DNA of 64,000 bases. Source: Arthrobacter sp. RIT-PI-e. Lineage in GTDB: Bacteria > Actinomycetota > Actinomycetes > Actinomycetales > Micrococcaceae. Below are positions 1 through 7,162 of the stretch, one piece after another. The notes beneath the pieces were generated by a model. It searched no databases and was not told where the DNA came from. It worked only from the letters and a program-made list of their open reading frames with translations. The stretch spans positions 55,198 through 119,197 of the forward strand of contig NZ_LGIU01000058.1 in assembly GCF_001187915.1 (NCBI RefSeq), in the 5' to 3' direction. The stretch's first letter is position 1, and every line of letters begins with the position of its first letter. The position numbers and the translations under genes are program-made.

Positions 1-234
1 CCGGAGCACCGCGTGCACCTGTTCTTCTCCGCCCCGCCGGAGGCGCCGACCACACGCGGGTTCGCCGGGGTGCTCCTCGAGGGGCTCGACGGACTGACCG
101 CCGAGGAGGTCCTCTCGGTACCCGACGACGTCCCGGACCGGTTGGGCCTCACCCGCGCGATCACCCCGCTGCGGATGCGCGGCATGACCGCGATGCTGGG
201 ACGGGTGAAGCGGAAGATCAGGGAAGCCCGCTGA
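1..234 (+). CDS. sufE: SufE-like cysteine desulfuration protein, C-terminal part
   Basis: Reading frame 1 is open from the first base of the window and encodes the last 77 residues of a SufE-family protein. SufE takes persulfide sulfur from the cysteine desulfurase SufS and passes it to the Fe-S scaffold. The visible tail has the family pattern RGFAGVLLEGLDG followed by LGLTRAITPLRMRGM and a basic end. The catalytic cysteine would be in the missing N-terminal half, so activity cannot be judged. The gene converges on the hydrolase at 218-1486, and the two stop ends overlap by 17 bases. Start codon and promoter are outside the window. Confidence 0.85.
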   Translation, partial: PEHRVHLFFSAPPEAPTTRGFAGVLLEGLDGLTAEEVLSVPDDVPDRLGLTRAITPLRMRGMTAMLGRVKRKIREAR

Positions 235-1486
235 CCTCCTGGTCGGGCATCCTCCCGCCGGGAAGGGTGCGACCGAACAGGATCCTCCCCAGCCACTGCT
301 CCACCACGGACTCCCAGCGCTCCGGGTCCACGTTCCACTCCTTCGTGTGCCGGGCGCGGTGGAAGCGCTCGAGCGTGACGAAGGACGGGTTCTTCGCGGC
401 GAGCGCGGCGGACGGGCCGATGGGGACGAACTCGTCGTCCTCGCTGTGGAGGACCAGCGTGGGCAGCGTGAGCTGCTCGGCCCGCGCGATCCAGTCCATG
501 CTCCGCAGGTCCAGGGGGGCGGCCAGGCCGGTGATCCGGCGTGCACGCGAGCTGGCGAGCAGGTACTGACCCAGCCTGCCCACGGAGGCCGGGATGCGGT
601 TCAGCTGCGCGTGGTGGGCGAGCACCTCGATCCAGTTGACCACCGGGCCGTCGAGCACCAGGGCGGTGATACGACGGCGGTGCCGCGAGAGGTCCGCGGT
701 GCGCAGCACGATCGCGCCGCCCATCGACCAGCCGAACAGGACCACCTCGCGCGCGCCGCGGGCCACGGCGAAGTCGATGGCGGCGTCGACGTCGTGCCAC
801 TCGGTCATGCCGAGGCCGTACCGGCCGTCGGGGGCGGAGGGCGCCTCGCCGTCGTTCCGGTAGGACACCACGAGGCTCGTCAGGCCGAGTCTGCGGGCCA
901 GGGGGAGCGCGCGGACCGTCTCGGCGCGCGACGCACCGCGTCCGTGCACCATGATGGCCCACGTGGAGGCGGGGGCGTCCGCACGGACCAGCCAGGCGGG
1001 GGCCGAGCCACCCTCCACCGGGATCTGCACCTCCTCCTCGGGCAGGCCCAGCGCAGCCGGTGCGGGGAACACCGCGCCGCTCCACCAGCCGCGGGTGGCC
1101 GTGGCGAGATCCCCCGCGTACACCTGCTCCACCTCACGCTCCACAGTCCCCTCACGCGGCACGTAGGAGCGGATCATCCCGATGCGGGCGTGCCCGGTGC
1201 CCTGCCGGAAGTACAGGCTGTAGGTGCCCTCCACGGTGGTGTCCTCGGTGGCGGGGAGGATCACGGACTGCCGGCCCGGGGAGCCCACGACAGCGAGGAT
1301 GTCCAGGTTCTCCTCACGACTGCGGGCAGGGGTGACGATCTGCCGTGCGAAGTACACCGCCAGCCCCGACACCACACCGGCGGCCGAGGAGGCCAGTGCG
1401 GCCCCCGTCCCCACTCCGAGGAGCGTCCATCTCAACCAGGGCGCACTGCTCCGTCGCGCTGCGGCCTGTGACCTCGTCGATGCCAT
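218..1486 (-). CDS. membrane-anchored alpha/beta hydrolase
   Basis: 422 residues from ATG at 1486. An N-terminal hydrophobic segment (about residues 19-47) predicts a membrane anchor with the catalytic domain outside. The domain shows the alpha/beta-hydrolase fold: an oxyanion-side HGRG near 175, the nucleophile elbow GWSMGG at 252-257 (Ser254), an acid in SEDDEFVP near 350, and a late His in the ARHTKEW stretch. The substrate is unknown; family members include serine peptidases and esterases. The frame continues upstream, but the ATG at 1486 directly precedes the anchor. A GGAGG lies only one base before this ATG, so start assignment is moderate. Confidence 0.75.
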   Translation of the reverse strand: MASTRSQAAARRSSAPWLRWTLLGVGTGAALASSAAGVVSGLAVYFARQIVTPARSREENLDILAVVGSPGRQSVILPATEDTTVEGTYSLYFRQGTGHARIGMIRSYVPREGTVEREVEQVYAGDLATATRGWWSGAVFPAPAALGLPEEEVQIPVEGGSAPAWLVRADAPASTWAIMVHGRGASRAETVRALPLARRLGLTSLVVSYRNDGEAPSAPDGRYGLGMTEWHDVDAAIDFAVARGAREVVLFGWSMGGAIVLRTADLSRHRRRITALVLDGPVVNWIEVLAHHAQLNRIPASVGRLGQYLLASSRARRITGLAAPLDLRSMDWIARAEQLTLPTLVLHSEDDEFVPIGPSAALAAKNPSFVTLERFHRARHTKEWNVDPERWESVVEQWLGRILFGRTLPGGRMPDQEVSGLP

Positions 1487-1589
1487 GCCTCCATTTCTAC
1501 CCTGCCGCCCCTGCCCCGTCGATTCGCCGGGCGGTGCAGGCCACGAGGGGATGTCCTGCGGCGGGGGGGGCCCGCCGGACAGGGGCGCC

Positions 1590-2072
1590 ATGACCCAAAC
1601 AATCCTGGTGCTGACCGAGGAAGCCCTGACCCCGCCGGACCTGGCGAACCTGCGGACGCTGCAGGGCGAGGAGCCCGCGGAGTTCGTGGTGCTGATCCCC
1701 GAGGACCGCGACGAGTCCGTGCTCGGCCAGTTCTTCCACCATCTGAGCCTGCTCGAGGTGGGCGACGCGTTCCGCTCGCTCTCGGCGGACGGGCGCGACG
1801 ACGAGGTGTCGGCGCAGTCCGCCCTCGAGGAATCGTTCGGCCTCCTGCGGGCCGAGGGTTTCTCCGCCCGCGGTCGCACCACCACCGGGAACCCCGTGGA
1901 CGCCCTCGTGCAGGAGGCCGCGGACAGCGGGGCGGCGCAGGCGGTGGTGATCACCCGGCCCCGCGCCGTCGCGGACACCCTCCACACCGACTGGGCCAAC
2001 AGGGCGCAGGACAAGCTCGGGATCGCCGTCCTGCATCTCTACTCCGGGTCGGGATTTATCGGCGACTCGTAG
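1590..2072 (+). CDS. UspA-like conserved hypothetical protein
   Basis: 160 residues from ATG at 1590. The N-terminus (TQTILVLTEEALT) resembles the first beta strand of the universal-stress/Rossmann-like fold. The C-terminal third (AVVITRPRAV, then a short helix and a strand ending in LHLYSG) resembles the rest of it. I see no ATP-binding G-2X-G-9X-G motif, so any stress function is inference. It lies directly upstream of msrB with only 14 bases between its stop and the msrB ATG. The proposed msrB promoter lies inside its last codons. Divergent from the hydrolase at 218-1486. Confidence 0.7.
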   Translation: MTQTILVLTEEALTPPDLANLRTLQGEEPAEFVVLIPEDRDESVLGQFFHHLSLLEVGDAFRSLSADGRDDEVSAQSALEESFGLLRAEGFSARGRTTTGNPVDALVQEAADSGAAQAVVITRPRAVADTLHTDWANRAQDKLGIAVLHLYSGSGFIGDS

Positions 2073-2077
2073 GCGTT
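2052..2077 (+). promoter_or_regulatory. SigH/SigR-like promoter of msrB
   Basis: GGATT at 2052-2056, 18 bases, then GTT at 2075-2077, nine bases before the msrB ATG. This differs by one base from the GGAAT-N18-GTT consensus of actinobacterial disulfide-stress ECF sigma factors. It overlaps the 3' end of the upstream gene. The spacing to the start codon matches the msrA element at 59950-59975. Confidence 0.5.
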
Positions 2078-2086
2078 GTGCCCTGC

Positions 2087-2512
2087 ATGACTACCGAACA
2101 CGACACCCATCGGCCAGAGATCGAGAAGTCGGACGAGCAGTGGCGGCAGGAGCTGACTCCGCAGGAGTACCAGGTGCTGCGCCAGGCGGGTACCGAGCGC
2201 CCCTACACGGGCGAGTACTACGACGCGAAGACCGCGGGCACGTACGAGTGCAGGGCGTGCGGCGCCGAACTGTTCACGAGCAACGAGAAGTTCGACTCGC
2301 ACTGCGGCTGGCCCTCCTTCTGGGCGCCGCTCGCCGAGGGGAAGGTGCGCTACCTGCACGACCGCTCCCTGGGCATGGAGCGGATCGAGGTGCGGTGCTC
2401 GCGGTGCGATTCGCACCTGGGGCACCTGTTCAAGGGTGAGGGGTTCGACACCCCGACCGATCAGCGGTTCTGCATCAACTCCATCTCCATGAAGCTCGTC
2501 CCCAGCGAGTAG
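2087..2512 (+). CDS. msrB: peptide-methionine (R)-S-oxide reductase MsrB
   Basis: 141 residues, normal length for cytosolic MsrB, which reduces methionine-R-sulfoxide in proteins. Structural zinc is bound by two CxxC pairs, C55/C58 (CRAC) and C104/C107 (CSRC). The catalytic cysteine is C129 in RFCINS, and SHCGWPSF supplies C73, the likely resolving residue. The ATG at 2087 was chosen over an in-frame GTG at 2078 because family proteins begin close to it and the proposed promoter would place the transcript start just before it. The partner enzyme MsrA is at 59985-60509 and has the same promoter geometry. A strong hairpin follows the gene. Confidence 0.95.
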   Translation: MTTEHDTHRPEIEKSDEQWRQELTPQEYQVLRQAGTERPYTGEYYDAKTAGTYECRACGAELFTSNEKFDSHCGWPSFWAPLAEGKVRYLHDRSLGMERIEVRCSRCDSHLGHLFKGEGFDTPTDQRFCINSISMKLVPSE

Positions 2513-2524
2513 ACGGGGAACGCG

Positions 2525-2558
2525 GACGGGACCGGCCACGCTCGTGGCCGGTCCCGTC
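2525..2558 (+). terminator. msrB terminator hairpin
   Basis: A perfect 15-bp stem (2525-2539 with 2544-2558) around a GCTC loop, 12 bases after the msrB stop. There is no U-tract, as is usual in high-GC actinobacteria. Confidence 0.8.
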
Positions 2559-2618
2559 GTCCTGTCCGCAGGTTCTCCGTGGACGGCGGTCGTGGACCCC
2601 GTCCCGTACCGGCTCGGG

Positions 2619-2624
2619 GATAAT
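2619..2624 (+). promoter_or_regulatory. -10 element, leaderless threonine aldolase
   Basis: GATAAT followed by six bases and then the GTG at 2631, which predicts transcription starting at the start codon. No convincing -35 is visible. Confidence 0.5.
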
Positions 2625-2630
2625 GGACCG

Positions 2631-3701
2631 GTGACCGACACCTTGATGACAGCCGCCTCCCTGCACGACCGGACCAAGCGGAGCTTCGCCTCCGACAACT
2701 ACTCGGGGGTGCACCCCGAGGTCCTCACCGCCCTCGCCGCCGCCAACGAGGGGCACCAGGGGGCCTACGGTGACGACCAGTACACGGCGCGCCTGCAGGA
2801 GGTGATGGAGGGCCACTTCGGTGAGGGCATCTCGATCTTCCCGGTGTTCAACGGAACCGGGGCGAACGTGCTCTCCCTGCAGTCCCTGCTCCCCCGCTGG
2901 GGTGCGGTGATCTGCCCGCACACCGCGCACATCAACGTGGACGAGAACGCCGCGCCCGAGCGCGTCGGTGGCATCAAGCTGCTGAGTGTGCCCACACCCG
3001 ACGGCAAACTCACCCCCGAGCTGATCGACCGGGAGGCGTGGGGCTGGGGCGACCAGCACCGTGCACAGCCCCTGGCGGTGTCCATCACGCAGACCACCGA
3101 ACTCGGCACGCTGTACTCGATCGCGGAGATCAAGGCCATCGCGGACCACTGCCACGTCCGCGGCATGAGCGTGCACATGGACGGTGCGCGGATTGCGAAC
3201 GCCGCCGCCGCTCTCGGCGAGCCCCTGCGGGCGTTCACCCGCGACGCCGGCGTGGACATCCTCTCCTTCGGCGGCACCAAGAACGGCCTGATGTTCGGTG
3301 AGTGCATCGTGGTGCTGAACCAGGAGGCGGCCACCGGGCTCGACTACCTCCGGAAGCTCAACATGCAGCTGGCGTCGAAGATGCGTTTCCTCTCCGCCCA
3401 GTTGATCGCCCTCCTCGAGGGCGACCTCTGGCTCAGCTCCGCGCAGCACGCCAACGCGATGGCGGCCCGGCTCACCGAGGGGGCCCGCGGGATCAAGGGT
3501 GTGACGCTGACCCAGGAGACCCGGGCCAACGCCGTCTTCGCGATCCTGCCCGAGGGCTCCGCCGAGAGGATCCGGGAGAGCTTCCGGTTCTACGACTGGG
3601 ACCAGGCCACCGGGGAGGTCCGCTGGATGTGCTCCTTCGACACCACGGAGGAGGACGTGGACGCCTTCCTCGAGGCCATCCGGCGCGAGGTCGCCGCCTG
3701 A
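2631..3701 (+). CDS. low-specificity L-threonine aldolase / beta-eliminating lyase
   Basis: 356 residues from GTG at 2631. It is a PLP enzyme of fold type I that cleaves L-threonine or allo-threonine to glycine and acetaldehyde. Visible family marks are FASDNYSGVHPEVL at the N-terminus, the glycine-rich FNGTGANVLSLQ, the aspartate of HMDGARIANA, and the PLP lysine in SFGGTKNG. An ATG at 2646 is an alternative start. The GTG is preferred because a GATAAT -10 element lies exactly six bases before it. The gene stands alone between msrB and a DUF3000 gene, so context adds little. Confidence 0.9.
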   Translation: MTDTLMTAASLHDRTKRSFASDNYSGVHPEVLTALAAANEGHQGAYGDDQYTARLQEVMEGHFGEGISIFPVFNGTGANVLSLQSLLPRWGAVICPHTAHINVDENAAPERVGGIKLLSVPTPDGKLTPELIDREAWGWGDQHRAQPLAVSITQTTELGTLYSIAEIKAIADHCHVRGMSVHMDGARIANAAAALGEPLRAFTRDAGVDILSFGGTKNGLMFGECIVVLNQEAATGLDYLRKLNMQLASKMRFLSAQLIALLEGDLWLSSAQHANAMAARLTEGARGIKGVTLTQETRANAVFAILPEGSAERIRESFRFYDWDQATGEVRWMCSFDTTEEDVDAFLEAIRREVAA

Positions 3702-3771
3702 TCCGCTGTCCGCGGGCGGTATCGGATCCGGCCGGGCGGCGCGTCGCCGCGGATATCGCCCGCCCAGGGCG

Positions 3772-3777
3772 TAGCCT
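3772..3777 (+). promoter_or_regulatory. -10 element, leaderless DUF3000 gene
   Basis: TAGCCT, six bases (GCGGAG), then GTG at 3784. This fits a leaderless transcript, although GGAG could also act as a weak ribosome site. Confidence 0.5.
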
Positions 3778-3783
3778 GCGGAG

Positions 3784-4419
3784 GTGAGTTCAACCGGGGG
3801 GGTGTCGCAGCTGCCTGCGGAGTTCCTGGACGCTCTCACCGGTCTGCGCAGGGCCGCCCCGCGGAGCGAGATCCGGCTCGAGGAGGTCCCGGCCCCCACC
3901 CGGTTGGCGCCGCTGGCCGTGGCACTCGGCGCCGAGGTCTTCGACACCGTGCCGTTCCCGCCACCATTACCCCACGGCCCCGCCCGGAACCTGGTCCTCC
4001 AGCCCGAGCCCGAGGAACTCGCCACGGGGCGCTTCATCCTCCTCTACGACCCGGCGGGTTCGGACGCATGGAACGGGCGCTTCCGGATCGTCACCTACAT
4101 CCGCGCCCGGCTCGAGGCGGAGCTGGGCAACGACTCCCTGCTCGGCCCCGTGGCCTGGACGCGACTGGTGCAGGCCCTCGACGCCCACGGGGCACGCCAC
4201 CATTCGACGGGCGGCACGGGCACTAGGATGCTGTCCGAGAGCTACGGGACGCTCGAGGACCGCGCCGACACGATCGACCTCGAACTCCGGGCCTCCTGGA
4301 GCCCGGAGACCTCCGACGTCCGGCGGCACGTGGAGGCGTGGGCCGAGGTGGTGGGGGTCTTCGCCGGGCTCCCGCCGCTCCCGGACGGCGTGGTGCACCT
4401 GCCCCAGCGCCGGTCATGA
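3784..4419 (+). CDS. DUF3000 family protein
   Basis: 211 residues from GTG at 3784. The length, sequence style and position just upstream of a ribonuclease D gene match the actinobacterial DUF3000 family (M. tuberculosis Rv2680 beside Rv2681). Function is unknown. There is no signal peptide or membrane segment, and the protein looks like a soluble alpha/beta domain with a proline-rich loop near residues 55-68. The pairing with RNase D suggests a role in RNA metabolism, but that is inference from gene order only. A gap of 108 bases separates it from the next start. Confidence 0.85.
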   Translation: MSSTGGVSQLPAEFLDALTGLRRAAPRSEIRLEEVPAPTRLAPLAVALGAEVFDTVPFPPPLPHGPARNLVLQPEPEELATGRFILLYDPAGSDAWNGRFRIVTYIRARLEAELGNDSLLGPVAWTRLVQALDAHGARHHSTGGTGTRMLSESYGTLEDRADTIDLELRASWSPETSDVRRHVEAWAEVVGVFAGLPPLPDGVVHLPQRRS

Positions 4420-4512
4420 CCCGGCCACCCGCACCCACGTCCGCCCACCGATCGGCCCGGGACGCCGCCGTCGTCCTCGTCGCGGTTCCCCTGACCCGTC
4501 GCACCCCGGGGC

Positions 4513-4518
4513 TAGACT
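4513..4518 (+). promoter_or_regulatory. -10 element of ribonuclease D gene
   Basis: TAGACT nine bases before the ATG at 4528, predicting a leader of about three bases. Confidence 0.5.
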
Positions 4519-4527
4519 GAGGCCACC

Positions 4528-5825
4528 ATGAGTTCCCAGACCTCCGAGCAGACGGATCGCGACGACGCATCCGCTCCCGCCACCGCGGAAGCGCTCCCAC
4601 TGCTGACCGAGCCGCGTGACGGCGTCCCCCTGGTGATCGACACCCCGGCAGGTCTGGCGCGGGCTGCGGCCGCGCGGGCCCCGGCAGCGGCCCGGCCGGC
4701 GTGGACGCCGAGCGGGCCTCCGGTTTCCGCTACGGCCAGCGGGCCTTCCTGGTCCAGATCCGGCGCGAGGGTGCCGGCACCTGGCTGATCGATCCCGAAC
4801 CCTTCGACGACCTGCGGATCATCGACGACGCCCTGGAGGGGGTGGAGTGGATCCTGCACGCCGCCAGCCAGGACCTGCCCTGCCTCTCCGAGCTCGGCAT
4901 GTGGCCGGACAAGCTCTTCGACACAGAGCTCGCCGGACGGCGCGCGGGACTGCCGCGCGTGGGGCTCGCCGCCGTCATCGAGTCCCAGCTGGGGTTCACG
5001 CTCGCCAAGGAGCACTCCGCCGCGGACTGGTCGACGCGGCCGCTGCCGGAGCCGTGGCTGCGCTACGCGGCCCTGGACGTCGAGGTGCTGGCGGAACTGC
5101 GCGGGCAACTCGCCGCCCTCCTGGAGGCCGACGGCAAGCTCGAGCTGGCGGAGCAGGAGTTCGAGTACATCCGTAGCTCCCCCCCCGCGGAACCGCGGGT
5201 GGATCCCTGGCGCAGGCCCTCGGGGCTGCACCAGCTGCGTGACCGCCGGCAGCTCGCCGTGGTCCGCGAACTGTGGCGCGAGCGCGAGGACCTCGCGCAA
5301 CGCCGCGATGTCGCACCGGGCCGCCTGATCCCCGACTCCGCCCTCGTGGCAGCGGCCAAGGCCATGCCGGGCACCGTCCCCCAGCCCCTGGCCACCAAGG
5401 GGGTCCACGGGCGGGCCGCCGCCAAGGAGGCCCCGCGCTGGCTGCGCTGCATCGCCGAGGCGAGGAAGCTCACCGAGCTCCCGCCCCTGCACGTCTCCTC
5501 GAACGCCCCTCCCCCGCCCCGCATCTGGGCCGAGAAGGATCCGGAGGCGGCCGCGCGCCTGCACACTGTGAGGCCTCGCGTGGCGCAGCGGGCGGAAGCG
5601 CTCGGGATGCCGGTGGAGAACCTGCTCACCCCGGACTTCCTGCGCCGCATCGCCTGGCGTCCACCCGCCGAGATCACGCTCGATTCGGTGACGGAGGCCC
5701 TCGTGGACCTCGGGGCCCGCCCGTGGCAGGTGGAGCACGTCGCGGCGATCATCACGGTGGCCTTCCTGGATCCCGATCCGCTGCCGCAGAAGGGAGCGCG
5801 GGCGGAGGAGGCACCGGCGGGGTGA
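4528..5825 (+). pseudogene. rnd: ribonuclease D with HRDC domain, apparent frameshift
   Basis: RNase D is a 3'-5' exonuclease of the DEDD family acting on tRNA and other stable RNA ends. From ATG 4528 the frame encodes an acidic N-terminus and the first strand (VPLVIDTPAGLARAAAA). It then degenerates into Arg/Pro-rich sequence. The rest of the protein continues in the -1 frame from about 4677 to 5825: exonuclease motif I as VDAE, motif II around HAASQDL, motif III YAALD, then an HRDC region. A single missing base between about 4666 and 4700, in a G/C run, would restore one frame. GTG 4701 could start a shorter protein that keeps D and E of motif I. It is either a sequencing error or a real disruption. 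Confidence 0.75.
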
Positions 5826-5857
5826 ACAGTGCGTAGCTCTGCGGGGCTTGCGCGCCT

Positions 5858-5877
5858 ATGTTACCGATCAGTAACAT
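5858..5877. promoter_or_regulatory. perfect palindromic operator upstream of fadA
   Basis: ATGTTAC, six bases, GTAACAT: a 20-bp site with perfect 7-bp arms between rnd and fadA. A candidate -10 (TATGTT, 5857-5862) overlaps the left arm, so a bound repressor would block the promoter. Size and symmetry suit a TetR-family fatty-acid regulator (FadR-like). No such regulator gene is in this window. Confidence 0.65.
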
Positions 5878-5911
5878 GAGCGCGGACCAACTACTCGAAG
5901 AGGAGCACCAG

Positions 5912-7162
5912 GTGAGCCAAGGAACCGGGACCACGTCCGCGCGGAGCGCATCGCGGACCGTGCGCGACGTCGTCTTCGTGGACGGAGTGAGAACACCGTT
6001 CGGCAGGGCCGGCGCCAAGGGGATCCACGCGGGCACGCGTGCCGACGCCCTCGTGGTGAAGTGCATCCGCGACCTCCTGCGCCGGAACCCGTCCCTGCCG
6101 CCCGAGCGCATCGACGACGTCGCCATCGCCGCCACCACCCAGACCGGTGACCAGGGCCTCACCATCGGGCGGACCGCCGCCCTCCTGGCCGGACTCCCCC
6201 GTTCCGTCCCCGGCTTCGCGATCGACCGCATGTGCGCCGGCGCCCTCACGGCCGTGACCACCACGGCGCCCGGCATCGCCTTCGGCGCCTACGACGTCGT
6301 CATCGCCGGCGGGGTGGAGCCCATGGGCAACCACCCCACGGGCGCCGACACCGATCCCAACCCGCGTTTCCTGACCGAGCGGATCGTGGACCCGGCGGCC
6401 CTCAACATGGGCAACACCGCCGAGAACCTCCACGACCGCTTCCCCGGCATCACGAAGGAACGCACTGACGCGTACGCCGTGCGCAGCCAGCAGAAGCTCG
6501 CGCGGGCGTACGACGCCGGGCAGATCCAGCCGGATCTGGTTCCCGTGGCCGGGAGGAAGCCGGGCTCCGGCTGGACCCTGCACACCGCCGACGAGCCGCC
6601 CCGCCCGACCACCACCCCAGCCGCTCCCGCCGAGCCCCGCCCCCCCTTCCGCGCCCGCGGGCGCGCCACCGCCGGCAACGCCGCCGGACTGAACGACGGC
6701 GCCACGGCGGCCCTGCTCGCCTCCGCCGAGACCGCCGCCGAGCTCGGCCTCCTGGCGCGCATGCGCCTGGTGGCCTACGCGTTCGCGGGCGTCGAACCCG
6801 AGGTCATGGGGATCGGTCCCGTGCCGGCCACGGAGAAGGCGCTGCGTCAGGCCGGACTCGAGATCACGGACATCGGGCTCCTCGAGATCAACGAGGCCTT
6901 CGCCGTGCAGGTCCTCGCCTTCTTGGACCACTTCGGCATCGACGAGGAGGATCCCCGGGTGAACCGCTACGGCGGTGCCATCGCCGTCGGGCACCCGCTC
7001 GCCTCCTCCGGGGTGCGGCTGATGAACCAGCTCGCCCGCCAGTTCGAGGAGGACCCGACGGTGCGCTACGGCATGACCACCATGTGCATCGGCCTGGGGA
7101 TGGGCGGCACCGTGATCTGGGAGAACCCGCACCACGAGCACTACGGACAGGGAGCAGCATGA
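5912..7162 (+). CDS. fadA: acetyl-CoA acyltransferase (thiolase) of beta-oxidation
   Basis: 416 residues from GTG 5912, with AGGAG upstream. The frame continues back to ATG 5858, but that ATG lies inside the operator. The enzyme does thiolytic cleavage of 3-ketoacyl-CoA. Catalytic residues are visible: nucleophile Cys in DRMCAGALT, NEAFA, His in VGHPLASSG, and the second Cys in TTMCIGLGMGG. Between about residues 228 and 245 the sequence is unusually rich in Pro and Ala (TTTPAAPAEPRPPFR) where relatives have an ordinary loop; two compensating indels or sequence errors could explain this. The stop overlaps the fadB start (ATGA), so the two are translationally coupled. Confidence 0.92.
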   Translation: MSQGTGTTSARSASRTVRDVVFVDGVRTPFGRAGAKGIHAGTRADALVVKCIRDLLRRNPSLPPERIDDVAIAATTQTGDQGLTIGRTAALLAGLPRSVPGFAIDRMCAGALTAVTTTAPGIAFGAYDVVIAGGVEPMGNHPTGADTDPNPRFLTERIVDPAALNMGNTAENLHDRFPGITKERTDAYAVRSQQKLARAYDAGQIQPDLVPVAGRKPGSGWTLHTADEPPRPTTTPAAPAEPRPPFRARGRATAGNAAGLNDGATAALLASAETAAELGLLARMRLVAYAFAGVEPEVMGIGPVPATEKALRQAGLEITDIGLLEINEAFAVQVLAFLDHFGIDEEDPRVNRYGGAIAVGHPLASSGVRLMNQLARQFEEDPTVRYGMTTMCIGLGMGGTVIWENPHHEHYGQGAA

